Assembly (NCBI RefSeq): GCF_000800015.1
Contig: NZ_JUGR01000001.1
Span: 558,001-622,000 of the forward strand
Length of the DNA: 64,000 bases
Source: Terriglobus sp. TAA 43
Lineage (GTDB): Bacteria; Acidobacteriota; Terriglobia; Terriglobales; Acidobacteriaceae
Direction of reading: 5' to 3'
Shown here: piece by piece, positions 25,420-36,169 of the stretch
Layout of the letters: the number at the start of each line of letters is the position of its first letter
How positions within the stretch are numbered: the stretch's first letter is position 1
Program-made: the position numbers and the translations under genes
Notes under the pieces: generated by a model
Seen by the model: only the letters and a program-made list of their open reading frames with translations
What the model was told of the DNA's origin: nothing
Databases searched by the model: none

Positions 25420-26191
25420 GAACGTTCATCTGCCGATCAATCAAATCAAAGCGGCGCTGCGCCTCTGCAATCTGTTCGCGCACGCTGACGGCGAGTTCCG
25501 TCAACAGATCACGATGCTCACGCGCAGCGGTCTCCGCGTCCTGAAACATCATGGCAATCTCACTGCCCTGCAGTGTGTAACGCTCCATCTCCAATGAGGC
25601 AATGTCGCGTTTGGCATGTTGCATCTGCCTTGAAATGCGCAGCAACTCCGCAGCAGTGCTTTCACCTGCGACCGCCGCATTGATTTCGAGATGATCGTCG
25701 AGCATGCGTTGCAGCGTTTCTAAATCGCCGCGTCGATAGGCCTGATTGGCGCGTGCCATCAGCAGTGTGAAGTACTGCTGCTCCGCATCGTCACGTGCAA
25801 AGTCCGGGTGAATGCGCTTGGCTACTTCGCGAAAGAGTGTCTTCAGATTTGTTGGTGGATCAAACTCTTCTGCCTCGCGGGCCTCACCAAATGCGGCATC
25901 ATGGCTTTCCTGCGCGCGCTGCTTAGCCTCTTCTGCACGTTGACGCGCGGCATCGGAGTCATAGAGCGAAGCTTCATGTTGCGTGATGCGCGCTTCTAAC
26001 TCATCAAGCTCGGCGTACAGCACGCCCACCTGCCGCAGATAACGTCCTTCAAACGCCTTTAACTGCGCGCGAAACTGCGCAAGCTCCGCCTCCAACTCCG
26101 CAAGCTGGGTACGGACAGCAGTAAGCTGTTCGCGTCGTTCAGCAAGCGAGATGGCATCCGGAGAAGGTTTGAGAACAATTTCAGAGGACAT
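25409..26191 (-). CDS. J-domain protein with flanking coiled coils
   Basis: A 260-residue protein with a long N-terminal coiled coil (about 15-105, rich in Ala, Glu, Gln and Arg), a J-like domain at about 113-165 containing the diagnostic HPD (128-130) in VAKRIHPDFARDD, then a second coiled coil to the end. The HPD loop is what stimulates Hsp70 ATPase, so this is probably a DnaK co-chaperone of unusual build; it lacks the G/F and zinc regions of DnaJ. The ATG at 26191 is used; a TTG at 26230 that overlaps the upstream stop would add 13 residues. Confidence 0.75.
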   Translation of the reverse strand: MSSEIVLKPSPDAISLAERREQLTAVRTQLAELEAELAQFRAQLKAFEGRYLRQVGVLYAELDELEARITQHEASLYDSDAARQRAEEAKQRAQESHDAAFGEAREAEEFDPPTNLKTLFREVAKRIHPDFARDDAEQQYFTLLMARANQAYRRGDLETLQRMLDDHLEINAAVAGESTAAELLRISRQMQHAKRDIASLEMERYTLQGSEIAMMFQDAETAAREHRDLLTELAVSVREQIAEAQRRFDLIDRQMNVHGR

Positions 26192-26226
26192 GAGCGGTTC
26201 AGCTTCCAGTGTATCGAAGCGAAGGC

Positions 26227-26958
26227 TCAAGCAAGCCCAAGTCCGCCATCCACGGCCAGTATCTGACCGGTGATGAACCGTGGCGCCGACGCGAAAAACA
26301 ACACCGCCTTCACTACATCGGCAGGTGAACCGTCGCGTTGCATCGGAGTCTTTGCTGCCATGCGTTCCGGCTCATCAGGAAAGCGAATCATGCCTGGCGC
26401 AATCGCATTCACGCTGACTTCAGGAGCCCAAGCTTTCGCCATGGTCTGCGTCAGCATGTGCAACGCGGCCTTGCTGGAACAGTAGTGACCATGTGTCACC
26501 CAGGGACGGATGCCGCCGAGCGAGCCGATGTTGAGGATTCTTCCCTGGCTGCTGCGAAGATGCGGCAGCGCAGCCTGCGCCATCAGGAACGGCCCGCGTG
26601 TGTTCGTTGCAAAGACGCGATCCCATTGTTCCGGTGTCAGGTCTTCCAGCTTCGCTGACTCAAACATGCCTGCGTTGTTGACGAGCAGATCGATGCCGCC
26701 GAGGAAACCCGTAGCTTCTTCCACGGCACGGCTAACTTGTTCGGGAACCGTCACATCACTTTGAATGGCTGCGTATCGGCCACCCAGTGGCGTTATGGCC
26801 TGCAGCAACTCTGTTGCTTCTTCATCGGAATGACGAGTGGTGACAACAACGTCAGCCCCTGCATTCGCCAATGCCAACGCAAAGGCGCGGCCAAGCCTCC
26901 GTACGCCGCCTGTAATCAGGACGCGACGCCCACGGAGGCTGTCGTGCGAAGAAGTCAT
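26227..26958 (-). CDS. SDR oxidoreductase, pteridine reductase-like
   Basis: A 243-residue short-chain dehydrogenase. The cofactor motif is TGGVRRLG (16-23), which fits the TGxxxRxG pattern of pteridine reductases (PTR1, FolM) rather than the usual TGxxxGxG. NNAG and the catalytic YxxxK (HYCSSKAA) are present. This suggests an NADPH-dependent reductase acting on dihydropterin or a similar substrate, but the family is broad. It ends 35 nt from the J-domain start, and its ATG lies 2 nt from the stop of the upstream exported-protein gene, so it is within one operon. Confidence 0.8.
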   Translation of the reverse strand: MTSSHDSLRGRRVLITGGVRRLGRAFALALANAGADVVVTTRHSDEEATELLQAITPLGGRYAAIQSDVTVPEQVSRAVEEATGFLGGIDLLVNNAGMFESAKLEDLTPEQWDRVFATNTRGPFLMAQAALPHLRSSQGRILNIGSLGGIRPWVTHGHYCSSKAALHMLTQTMAKAWAPEVSVNAIAPGMIRFPDEPERMAAKTPMQRDGSPADVVKAVLFFASAPRFITGQILAVDGGLGLA

Positions 26959-26960
26959 GC

Positions 26961-27629
26961 TTAGTTGCTTTGCGGCGGAGCTGGGGTTCCGTCTGCAACC
27001 GGTGCAGAGTTACCCGTCTTTGTGGGCTGCTTCGATGCGGGAGCAGGCGTTGTTCCCGGTTGAACCGTCGCATCACCATCTGCGGTCTTGTTCTTCGGCA
27101 ACGTGGGCAGCTTGATCACTGGTTCGCTCGCCGACAGCGGCTTTGCGCCCCCGGCGGGTGCCGTCTGGTTACGGATGGGCTCCTGCACGCCGACATTGCG
27201 TTTCAGGTTTCCCTTGCCTTCGCTCTCGTCGTAGGCGGAAACCTGTGACGACGGCCGTTTCATGCGGATCGTCAACTGCTTCGACGGGGTATCCAGCTTG
27301 ATGTCGCCTGCATAGGTCTCAAACCCGTTCGCAATCACCTGTACCTGCACATCCGATCCCGTTGGGATGATGTCGATGAAGGCCTTGCCGTCGGGGCCAG
27401 ACTTCACTTCCAGGTTGCCCTCGTCAATGCCGTCCTTGGTGGGATGGAAGATCACGCCGGCGTTCTCAATCACCTTACCGTTGAAATCGCGCACGACCAG
27501 AATTTCAAAGTGGCTGGTCTCCGGCGGAGCCTTGTACTTACGGCCATGGCGATCGCTCTGAGCGGAGAGTAGCGGTGCGGCAGAGAGCAGCAGGGTGGCA
27601 ACGACGGGAAGCGAACGACGGGACAACAT
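26961..27629 (-). CDS. Exported protein with carboxypeptidase-like regulatory domain
   Basis: A 222-residue secreted protein. A signal peptide (1-23, ending PLLSAQ) precedes a small beta-sandwich (about 40-125) like the carboxypeptidase regulatory / CNA-B fold, recognisable by FEILVVRDFNGKVIENAGV and FIDIIPTGSDVQVQVIA, then a Pro/Thr/Lys-rich disordered tail. Such single-domain proteins are common in Acidobacteria and have no defined role. I use the ATG at 27629, not the one at 27638, because a TAGAAT hexamer lies exactly 7 nt before it and overlaps the upstream ATG. It is the first gene of a four-gene operon. Confidence 0.75.
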   Translation of the reverse strand: MLSRRSLPVVATLLLSAAPLLSAQSDRHGRKYKAPPETSHFEILVVRDFNGKVIENAGVIFHPTKDGIDEGNLEVKSGPDGKAFIDIIPTGSDVQVQVIANGFETYAGDIKLDTPSKQLTIRMKRPSSQVSAYDESEGKGNLKRNVGVQEPIRNQTAPAGGAKPLSASEPVIKLPTLPKNKTADGDATVQPGTTPAPASKQPTKTGNSAPVADGTPAPPQSN

Positions 27630-27636
27630 GCCCTGC

Positions 27637-27666
27637 ATTCTATCGTTCCGAGGGGTGTTCTGTCGC
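27637..27666 (-). promoter_or_regulatory. Putative promoter of the reverse-strand operon at 24.6-27.6 kb
   Basis: On the reverse strand GCGACA (27666-27661), an 18-nt spacer and TAGAAT (27642-27637), ending 7 nt before the ATG at 27629. Leaderless by position. Confidence 0.45.
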
Positions 27667-27747
27667 GGCAGGCATGGCGCATTCTGACGCTACGACTGTT
27701 CCCATTTCGGACATGAGTGCGTTTCACTCATATTTCACGATTAGCAC

Positions 27748-27777
27748 TTGACGCGGGTGACTGCCAGTTCGTACATT
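27748..27777 (+). promoter_or_regulatory. groESL promoter
   Basis: TTGACG (27748-27753), 18-nt spacer, TACATT (27772-27777). The CIRCE operator overlaps the -10 element. The -35 is itself joined to TTAGCACT (27741-27748), which matches a CIRCE half-site. Confidence 0.6.
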
Positions 27778-27802
27778 AGCAATCGGAACGATGGAGTGCT
27801 AA
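27776..27802. promoter_or_regulatory. CIRCE operator (HrcA binding site)
   Basis: TTAGCAATC, nine nt, GAGTGCTAA. Compared with the consensus TTAGCACTC-N9-GAGTGCTAA only one base of the left arm differs. It lies at the -10/start region of the groESL promoter, where HrcA would block transcription until heat shock titrates it. hrcA is not in the window. Confidence 0.9.
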
Positions 27803-27841
27803 GCATCACCATCAACCACCACCCAAGGAGAACGAAACACC

Positions 27842-28135
27842 ATGGCATCGACTTTCACACCGCTGCATGACCGCATTTTGGTGCGCCGCCTGGAAGAGGG
27901 CGAGACGCTTCGCGGCGGCATCATCATCCCCGACTCCGCCAAGGAAAAGCCGCAGCAGGGCACCGTTATCAGCGTTGGCAAGGGCAAGAGCAACGATGAA
28001 GGCAAGGTCTTCCCGCTGGACGTTAAGGCTGGCGACACGGTTCTCTTCGGCAAGTACTCCGGCACGGAAATCAAGCTGGACGGCGAAGACCTCCTGATCA
28101 TGCGTGAAGAAGAAGTCCTCGGCATCCTCAAGTAG
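27842..28135 (+). CDS. groES: Co-chaperonin GroES
   Basis: GroES of 97 residues, the heptameric lid of the GroEL chamber. The N-terminal [10 protein letters not shown], the mobile loop region [13 protein letters not shown], and the C-terminal [13 protein letters not shown] are typical. AAGGAG lies 11 nt before the ATG. It is the first gene of the CIRCE-controlled groESL operon. Confidence 0.97.
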   Translation: MASTFTPLHDRILVRRLEEGETLRGGIIIPDSAKEKPQQGTVISVGKGKSNDEGKVFPLDVKAGDTVLFGKYSGTEIKLDGEDLLIMREEEVLGILK

Positions 28136-28180
28136 GCATTGCATGCAGCGGATGCGCTTCGCGCCATTCGTTGTGTGGAA

Positions 28181-29938
<1,758 letters not shown>

Positions 29939-29960
29939 GCCTCAAGCACGAACAACAGAA

Positions 29961-29984
29961 AAGCCCCGGAGCAATCCGGGGCTT
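29961..29984. terminator. Bidirectional terminator, groEL / VWA gene
   Basis: AAGCCCCGGA (29961-29970), loop GCAA, TCCGGGGCTT (29975-29984), then TTCTTGTTT on the forward strand and TTCTGTTG on the reverse. Confidence 0.88.
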
Positions 29985-30007
29985 TCTTGTTTGCATAGGC
30001 AAAGCTT

Positions 30008-30946
30008 CTAGCGGAGCACAGCAGCCGTCGCATCGTTTCCCTGCGCCATGCGCTGCACGTACAGTTTTGTTCCCTTTGCTCCATCAACTTTGAGTGGTTC
30101 CAGCTTGCGCGTTCCCGTCTGAAACGACAGCAGCCAACTTTCATTCAGGTTCTTCTCAAACTGTTTCAGGTATGGGCTGATGCTCGGCGGATTCAGGCTG
30201 CCCTGGTTGAACGTGTTGGCACCAGTAGAATCCGCTAGATCGCCAAGATAACTTTGCCCACTGAAGCTGGCATAACCGGGATGATTATCAAAGCGGCCGT
30301 AGTAGATGGAATACACCGGCACGCCTGCGCGTTGCGCATCCTGAATTGCCGACTGCACGTATGGGCTGTACTGGTTATTCGGCGTGGGCGCGCCGTTGTA
30401 CAAATCAATGCCGTTGGTAATCATCAGCACGGCACGCGGTGCTGTTCTATCGCCCGGCCAGTTCTTGATCAGATCCTGCAGGCAGAAATACGGACTGGCA
30501 CTGATGCCCGCACCACCCATGGATAACCGCAACTGCTTCGCGACGACTTCAGGATCAGAAGTGAATCCTCCTTCGCCAAACACAGCGCGGCCATTCTGCA
30601 TGTACGCCACGCCTACGGAGACATGCTGTGCCGCAAGGTCAGCCGCAAACTGGCGGATGTCACTTACCTGGCTGCCAAAGCTACCGCGCAAACCGTCATC
30701 GATCAAGATGGCTACCTGTAAAGGCTTCGTGGTGCGGTTGGAGATCAATGGTTCCAGCCGCTGTACGGGGACCTTCTTGCCTGCAAACTGAACGCGTACG
30801 TCGGCCGGTTGCAGAACCGTGGGTTGTCCCTTCGTTTCGGCGCGCAACACCACACGAACGTTGTACGGACCTTCCTGGCCGTGAGAAGGAAGCGCCGCAA
30901 AGAGCAGAGCGAAAGCGGTACATGCAAAACGAAAACGTGCCAACAT
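30008..30946 (-). CDS. Exported VWA-domain protein
   Basis: A 312-residue exported protein. Signal peptide 1-24 ends PSHGQ. A von Willebrand A-like domain spans about 75-245: VAILIDDGLRGS holds a partial MIDAS (DxxxxS type rather than strict DxSxS), then VLMITNGIDL. It resembles the VWFA-related proteins abundant in Acidobacteria, whose ligands are unknown. GGAGGG lies 6 nt before the ATG at 30946, which decides the start against an upstream in-frame ATG at 30979. A hairpin separates it from the TonB receptor gene upstream. Confidence 0.8.
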   Translation of the reverse strand: MLARFRFACTAFALLFAALPSHGQEGPYNVRVVLRAETKGQPTVLQPADVRVQFAGKKVPVQRLEPLISNRTTKPLQVAILIDDGLRGSFGSQVSDIRQFAADLAAQHVSVGVAYMQNGRAVFGEGGFTSDPEVVAKQLRLSMGGAGISASPYFCLQDLIKNWPGDRTAPRAVLMITNGIDLYNGAPTPNNQYSPYVQSAIQDAQRAGVPVYSIYYGRFDNHPGYASFSGQSYLGDLADSTGANTFNQGSLNPPSISPYLKQFEKNLNESWLLSFQTGTRKLEPLKVDGAKGTKLYVQRMAQGNDATAAVLR

Positions 30947-30970
30947 GAAATTCCCTCCGGCCCAAAGGAT

Positions 30971-31007
30971 AAGGCCCACACTGATTAAGACGCGCAGCGT
31001 GGGCCTT
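30971..31007 (-). terminator. Terminator-like hairpin after the TonB receptor gene
   Basis: AAGGCCCAC (30971-30979) pairs with GTGGGCCTT (30999-31007) across a 19-nt loop. The reverse-strand tail is ATCCTTT, so it is a modest terminator between the receptor stop (31049) and the VWA start (30946). Confidence 0.55.
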
Positions 31008-31048
31008 TTACTCGGTGATGGCGCATGTTCAACACATAACGCGATCGA

Positions 31049-33493
31049 TTACTCGTGAGGGATGCGGACCTTCAAACCGACACGGAAGGTAAACGGCAAC
31101 GATGGGTAACCGATTGGGCCCATATGTTGGTTGTTCAGCAGATTGTCTAACTGCGAAAACACCGCAACGGATGGCCGAACCTGATACGTGAAGTTCGCAT
31201 CCAGCTTGGTAAATCCAGGATCGAGATTGCGGTTCGGAAGCAGCATGGAGTTATCGAATGACGAGTTGGAATAAGCGTCGATAAACGTGGAATCATCCGC
31301 ACGCGAAGCGATAGCACCCTTCACAGCCGCGGACCACTTCGTGGTGGTGTACTGAGCCACGAAGAATCCAGTCTGCGGCGGACGACGGAACGGACGCTGG
31401 CCCACCAGCGGCGAATACTGCCCGATGGGAATACCCGGATAGTTAGGGTTGATCGTCGTTGAACCACCCAACGCCGCCAGCGCATCGCTGGAGAAGGATT
31501 GCTTCACCAATGAATCCTGGTACGTGTATCCGGCACGCAGGAACAGGTGATGCAGCACCTGGTATTCAAGCGACGTCTCTACACCTGCCGACCGCGTATC
31601 AAGCGAATTGAGATAGAAGCTTCCCAATGCCACGGGTAGGTTCTGATGGAAATACGCGTTGTACAGCGTTACTGGAACGCCCTCCGTACCCCGTCCATAG
31701 GTCGAGTGGAAGTAAGTCACATGAAGAATCGCGCTGTCAGAATAAATATTCTGATCAAACCCACCTTCATAGACGCGGCTCCGTTGTGCACCAATCGGAC
31801 TTACATGGAAATTCGCAATCGATGCGGTATCTCCAATTCCAATCAGCTTCTGGTAAAGCGACGAAAGCTGCGCATTCAGGCTGGGTTCCTGAACACCCTT
31901 CGCAAACTGGAAGCGAAAACGTGTTCCATGAAACCATCCACGCGCTGGTCGGAACAAGTAGTACGAAAGCCCAACCTGCGGCTGGCCTTCTGTTCCATAC
32001 AAAGAGTTGCGTTGGATCGCTCCGCCAACGGTATAGAACAACCGATGCAACGCATTGCCGTTGAACGCCAGCGTGTAATCGTAATTGCTGCGTCCCACCT
32101 GATCATTTTCACCATACAGCGGATAGCGGTAAGCCCCACGCTCGTCCTGGAAGCGGAAACCTCCCACCACAGATAGGTGAGGGTTGAAGCTGTAACTGGT
32201 GTGATAGTCCAGACCGTCGCGATTGTTCACCATCTCGTAGTAAGTGGGAAACGGATCGTACCCAACAATGACCTGCCCTGTGGCCTTTGTACCGTTGGCG
32301 CCACGAATCGTCACGGTGTTACCGAAGTATTCGCCATAACCATCCGGCGCACCCACAGCGGCAAAGTAACGGGCCTGTTCGCGCTTTCGCGCACCAATGT
32401 AACGGAAGGTGTTGTGCCAACCATTGCTACGGGTGTCGTCCAGCACGCCGCTCATGTACGTGTCCTGATCGCCCTGCTTGCCGTTCTGTGCAAGTCCCTG
32501 GAAGTCCCACGCACCAGGTATTCCCGTAGCACTGACAGCATTGCGCACTGTTCCGCGAATGCTTGTTTTTGCGGTAAAGCTATAGCCCAGGTTCGCCGCG
32601 GAAGTTGCCACGTGATAGCGATCATTCGGGAGCGCATTCGAACTATCAAATCGCGAGAACGCACCGAAGTAATCAGCTTTACCATACGTGCCGGAGAGCG
32701 TGCCCTCGTTACGCCACGTGTGCAGATTGCCTGCATCACCGGAGTACGTCAGCACCGGCTTCAGCGTGGTTCCATGCGGCGTTTCAAAGCGCACCACGCC
32801 AGCGCGTGCGTCCGTTCCATACAGGATGCTGTCGGGTCCGCGATGCGTCTCGATCGAGGCAAGCGCAGTTGAAGAGACTGTGCCGTAGTCGAATACTCCA
32901 CCCACATCGTTTGCGGGCACATCGTCGATCAACACCTTGCTTGCATCGGAGTTTGCACCGCGCACAAACATCGACGTCACACCGCCGTATTGTCCCGTTT
33001 GCACCATTGCAACACCGGGCTGCAGGCGAAGTTCATTCACTACACCTGCGCGTGTGCTCAGCGACTCAGAATCAATCAGGGAGACGCTTCCGCTCGTCTG
33101 CTGAACGGGCATCGGTTCGCCTGTCGCCGTTACCGTAATGTCCTGCTTGATGGGGCTGATCGTCAGTTGCAGATTCTTCTGCACCATGTCCCATTGCCGA
33201 CCATAAAACGAGTCACTGACCTGCGGAGAAAACGTGGGCGCATCCGCAATCAGGAGGAAGCGGCCATCTTCCGTGGAGCGAATTTCAAAGGAACCATCCG
33301 GTTGCGTGACGGTGGATGCCACCACCTGCGTTCCTTTAACCAGTCGCACATGTGCAACGGTGATAGGGCGGCCCAGCGGATCGCGGACCGTGCCGCGGAC
33401 AACAACAGCGTGTGCAACCGATGCGGTGAAGGCGCACACAGCGACTGCGCACAATTGCGCTGCTGCGCGTCGCTTTTGAGCGATGCGATACAT
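31049..33493 (-). CDS. TonB-dependent receptor, cobalamin (BtuB-like)
   Basis: An 814-residue outer-membrane receptor. Signal peptide about 1-29 (ending VAHA); a carboxypeptidase regulatory-like domain at about 31-110, as in many acidobacterial and bacteroidotal receptors; a plug domain (about 120-230, with GYGGVTSMFVRGANSD-like sequence and VLIDDVP); then the beta-barrel ending in an aromatic-containing final strand (PFTFRVGLKVRI). The mRNA leader carries a cobalamin riboswitch, so the ligand is very likely vitamin B12 or a related corrinoid. A Shine-Dalgarno AGAGGAG lies before the ATG. No btuCDF genes are in the window. Confidence 0.92.
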   Translation of the reverse strand: MYRIAQKRRAAAQLCAVAVCAFTASVAHAVVVRGTVRDPLGRPITVAHVRLVKGTQVVASTVTQPDGSFEIRSTEDGRFLLIADAPTFSPQVSDSFYGRQWDMVQKNLQLTISPIKQDITVTATGEPMPVQQTSGSVSLIDSESLSTRAGVVNELRLQPGVAMVQTGQYGGVTSMFVRGANSDASKVLIDDVPANDVGGVFDYGTVSSTALASIETHRGPDSILYGTDARAGVVRFETPHGTTLKPVLTYSGDAGNLHTWRNEGTLSGTYGKADYFGAFSRFDSSNALPNDRYHVATSAANLGYSFTAKTSIRGTVRNAVSATGIPGAWDFQGLAQNGKQGDQDTYMSGVLDDTRSNGWHNTFRYIGARKREQARYFAAVGAPDGYGEYFGNTVTIRGANGTKATGQVIVGYDPFPTYYEMVNNRDGLDYHTSYSFNPHLSVVGGFRFQDERGAYRYPLYGENDQVGRSNYDYTLAFNGNALHRLFYTVGGAIQRNSLYGTEGQPQVGLSYYLFRPARGWFHGTRFRFQFAKGVQEPSLNAQLSSLYQKLIGIGDTASIANFHVSPIGAQRSRVYEGGFDQNIYSDSAILHVTYFHSTYGRGTEGVPVTLYNAYFHQNLPVALGSFYLNSLDTRSAGVETSLEYQVLHHLFLRAGYTYQDSLVKQSFSSDALAALGGSTTINPNYPGIPIGQYSPLVGQRPFRRPPQTGFFVAQYTTTKWSAAVKGAIASRADDSTFIDAYSNSSFDNSMLLPNRNLDPGFTKLDANFTYQVRPSVAVFSQLDNLLNNQHMGPIGYPSLPFTFRVGLKVRIPHE

Positions 33494-33540
33494 ATCAGAA
33501 TTCTCCTCTGCTTCCCCCGCGGGAGCATGGCTTACAACCA

Positions 33541-33731
33541 GCAGCGGAATCGGTCTCCTGACTTACGCGCATCGCACATTGCCTTCGTATCCTGCACATG
33601 CTGTCTTCCCACTTACGCAGTGATAGCTGTGTCACGAAAAGGATGTGTCTTCGAAACATGGTCGAAGATGCGCGCTTACAGTTGCGGGGCAGTGGCGGAT
33701 TCTCACCGCGCTTCCCAATGCATTCCGCTGC
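33541..33731 (-). ncRNA. Cobalamin (AdoCbl/B12) riboswitch
   Basis: On the reverse strand the leader of the TonB receptor has the hallmark core: GCGGTGAGAATCCGCC, then ACTGCCCCGCAACTGTAAGCG (33711-33673), and the 3-prime B12 box AAGTCAGGAGACC (33564-33552). A 10-bp closing stem P1 pairs 33731-33722 with 33550-33541. The remaining 47 nt to the ATG contain a GC-rich segment (GCTCCCGCGGGGGAAGC) right before the AGAGGAG ribosome site and no T-run, so control of translation seems more likely than termination. The rest of the 33494-33810 gap should hold the promoter, which I cannot place confidently. Confidence 0.95.
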
Positions 33732-33810
33732 GCTTGTGTTGAACAAAGCAATCCTCTTCAGAATTGCACTCAAAACGTGTATTGCCAGTGTACAGCGTAA
33801 ATACCTTGTT

Positions 33811-34857
33811 TTATGCGGTTTCTAAAAGCATCTTCGCAGCAACATCAACAGCAATCTCACCGGCACGCGCGCATTGTTCCTGGCTTACATCATGGTGGGT
33901 AACAAAACGAACCGTATTTGCATTGATCGCACTGGCCAACACGCCACGCTCTTTCAGCGAAGCCACATAAGCGGGCGCATCAAATTCCGTGCGGAAGATA
34001 ACAATGTTTGTCTCCACTTCCGCAGGATCGACGGAGATACCATCCACATCCGCAATCTTCCGCGCCAGCAGCTTCGCATTGGCATGATCGTCATCCAGCC
34101 GCTTAGACATCACATCCAGCGCAATCAATCCAGCCGCAGCCAGCACTCCTGCCTGACGCATGCCGCCGCCCAGTGCTTTACGAATGCGCCTTGCCTTATC
34201 GATGTTTTTGCGTGAACTCACCAGCAGCGATCCGACCGGCGCACATAGCCCTTTTGAGAGGCAGAAGTTCACAGAGTCATAGCCTGCAGTCAGTGTGGCG
34301 ACATCCGTTTTCAACGCGGTGGAGGCATTGAAAACGCGCGCACCATCCAGATGAATCTGCAGTCCGCGGCCATGCGCACCATCGCGAAGCTCGCGCATCA
34401 CTGCCAGCGGCGTGACCGATCCGCCAGCCATATTGTGCGTGTTCTCCACCCAGATGAGGCCGGTCTGCGCCTTGTAATACAAACCCGTTGTGGCGAGCGC
34501 AGGCTCAATATCTTTCCAGCGAAGAATGCCGCGCTGCCCTTGCACCGTGCGAAGCTGGCATCCGCTGAACATTGCGGCCATGCCCATCTCCCAGTCCAGC
34601 ACATGCGCGCGCGATTCGCAGACAACTTCCCTGCCCGGCTCCGTATGCAGACGCAATGCAATCTGGTTCCCCATCGATCCCGTGGGAACAAAGATCGCCG
34701 CTTCCATGCCAAAGACCTCCGCAGCGCGCTCTTCCAGGCGATTCACCGTCGGGTCTTCGCTGTACACGTCATCGCCCACCTCTGCAGATGCCATTGCCTC
34801 ACGCATCTCTGGCGTGGGCTTGGTTACGGTGTCGCTGCGCAGATCAATCACTTCCAT
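33811..34857 (-). CDS. ltaE: Low-specificity L-threonine aldolase
   Basis: A 348-residue PLP enzyme that cleaves threonine or allo-threonine to glycine and acetaldehyde. [22 protein letters not shown] is the family N-terminus, [10 protein letters not shown] holds the PLP-binding Asp, and the Schiff-base lysine lies in [14 protein letters not shown]. An ATG at 34890 overlaps the hemW stop (ATGA), but AGGAG is better spaced for the ATG at 34857, where homology begins; I prefer the latter. Probably cotranscribed with hemW. No terminator is seen before the riboswitch. Confidence 0.92.
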   Translation of the reverse strand: MEVIDLRSDTVTKPTPEMREAMASAEVGDDVYSEDPTVNRLEERAAEVFGMEAAIFVPTGSMGNQIALRLHTEPGREVVCESRAHVLDWEMGMAAMFSGCQLRTVQGQRGILRWKDIEPALATTGLYYKAQTGLIWVENTHNMAGGSVTPLAVMRELRDGAHGRGLQIHLDGARVFNASTALKTDVATLTAGYDSVNFCLSKGLCAPVGSLLVSSRKNIDKARRIRKALGGGMRQAGVLAAAGLIALDVMSKRLDDDHANAKLLARKIADVDGISVDPAEVETNIVIFRTEFDAPAYVASLKERGVLASAINANTVRFVTHHDVSQEQCARAGEIAVDVAAKMLLETA

Positions 34858-34886
34858 CGTCACTTCTCCTAATCCTTTGGGAGCAC

Positions 34887-36089
34887 TCATGCCACCGCTG
34901 GCTCGTCGGCCAGCAATTCACCAAAGATGCTCGAGGACACGATACGTCCCTGCTGTGTCAGCATGGCGCGACCATCGTCCAACCGCATCAGTCCATCGCG
35001 TTGCAAGCTCTGCACGCGCTCCACAAATGCATCCAGCCACGGCGCGGGAAACGGCCACTGCAGTTCCGCAATCGAAACGCCCTCAATCAATCGCAACCCA
35101 AGGAAGATACTTTCTTCCCACTCGCCCAGCATCTCGATGTGTTCCACTTCGACGTCTTCGTTGCCTGCAATGTAGGGATTAAGTTCATCGCCATTGGCAA
35201 AGCGTGAAGCGCGTCCATCGCTTTGCGCACGCAACATGGAATGCGCATCCAGCCCAAAGCCAAGATACGCATCGCGCTTCCAGTACTTCAGGTTGTGCCG
35301 CGAAGCATAGCCCGCACGTGCAAAGTTTGAAATCTCGTACTGCGAGAGTCCTACCGCGTCAAACGTCTCGCATGCCTGCGCGTACAGATCGGCCACCAGC
35401 GAATCCGTCGGCGCAGCATGCGCTCCATAACGAACACCCGGCCCAATCAGTTCGCGCCCGAGCCGCGAATCCTCATCCACCTCAAGCATGTACACCGACA
35501 CATGCTCCACACCGGAATCGATCGCTGTCTTCAAGGAATGCGACCACGACGCAGCCGTCTGGTGCGGCAATCCCGCAATCAGATCAACGTTCAGGTTGCG
35601 AATCCCGGCAGCGCGCAAACGCTTCAACTCTGCAAGACAGGCATCGCCTGTATGCACGCGCCCCACGGCACGCGACTCCGCATCCACAAAACTCTGCACG
35701 CCCAGCGAAACGCGATTCACACCGCTTCGGAGCAACACATCCAGCAAGTCATCCGGGATCTGCCCCGGAGCCGCCTCCACGGTGACCTCAGCGTCCTGCT
35801 CCATGGGATAAGTCGCACGCAGCGCGGCAAATACACGCGCCATCTGCTCCGGTTCCAGCAGCGATGGCGTACCACCACCCAGAAACACCGAATCCACCCG
35901 CTGCGGAACAATCAATTGATGTTGCGCGGCAAAATCACGCGAGGCCTCAATCTCCGCCACCAGCCTGTCGACATACGCCGCCATCCTCGCCGGAGGAAAC
36001 GCATCCGACGCGAAGTTGCAGAAAGTACACTTCTGCCGGCAGAACGGCACAGACACATACAGGCCGAGCGTGGCGTCGTGGGAATGCAT
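34887..36089 (-). CDS. hemW: HemW-like radical SAM protein (haem chaperone)
   Basis: A 400-residue radical SAM protein. CRQKCTFC gives the C-x3-C-x2-C cluster motif (Cys17, 21, 24). GGGTPS, the SAM-side [14 protein letters not shown] and the C-terminal HemN_C domain ([10 protein letters not shown]...) complete the HemW/YggW family pattern. These proteins were long annotated as coproporphyrinogen III oxidase but bind haem and deliver it; the first-residue context CxxxCxxC without the extra CxC of true HemN supports HemW. ATG 36089 is the family start; the frame upstream is open but not homologous. Confidence 0.88.
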   Translation of the reverse strand: MHSHDATLGLYVSVPFCRQKCTFCNFASDAFPPARMAAYVDRLVAEIEASRDFAAQHQLIVPQRVDSVFLGGGTPSLLEPEQMARVFAALRATYPMEQDAEVTVEAAPGQIPDDLLDVLLRSGVNRVSLGVQSFVDAESRAVGRVHTGDACLAELKRLRAAGIRNLNVDLIAGLPHQTAASWSHSLKTAIDSGVEHVSVYMLEVDEDSRLGRELIGPGVRYGAHAAPTDSLVADLYAQACETFDAVGLSQYEISNFARAGYASRHNLKYWKRDAYLGFGLDAHSMLRAQSDGRASRFANGDELNPYIAGNEDVEVEHIEMLGEWEESIFLGLRLIEGVSIAELQWPFPAPWLDAFVERVQSLQRDGLMRLDDGRAMLTQQGRIVSSSIFGELLADEPAVA

Positions 36090-36152
36090 TCTTTCTATTT
36101 TCCCATGTATGCGCTGTAAAAATCGTGAGCCGAAGCATGCCACAAAGACATC

Positions 36153-36158
36153 TACAAT
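36153..36158 (+). promoter_or_regulatory. Putative -10 element of the second ABC exporter gene
   Basis: TACAAT ends 11 nt before the ATG at 36170; no Shine-Dalgarno sequence is present. The stretch CAGACAAGCGC between them closely resembles AGACAAGCG before the kinase start at 16979. Confidence 0.35.
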
Positions 36159-36169
36159 CAGACAAGCGC

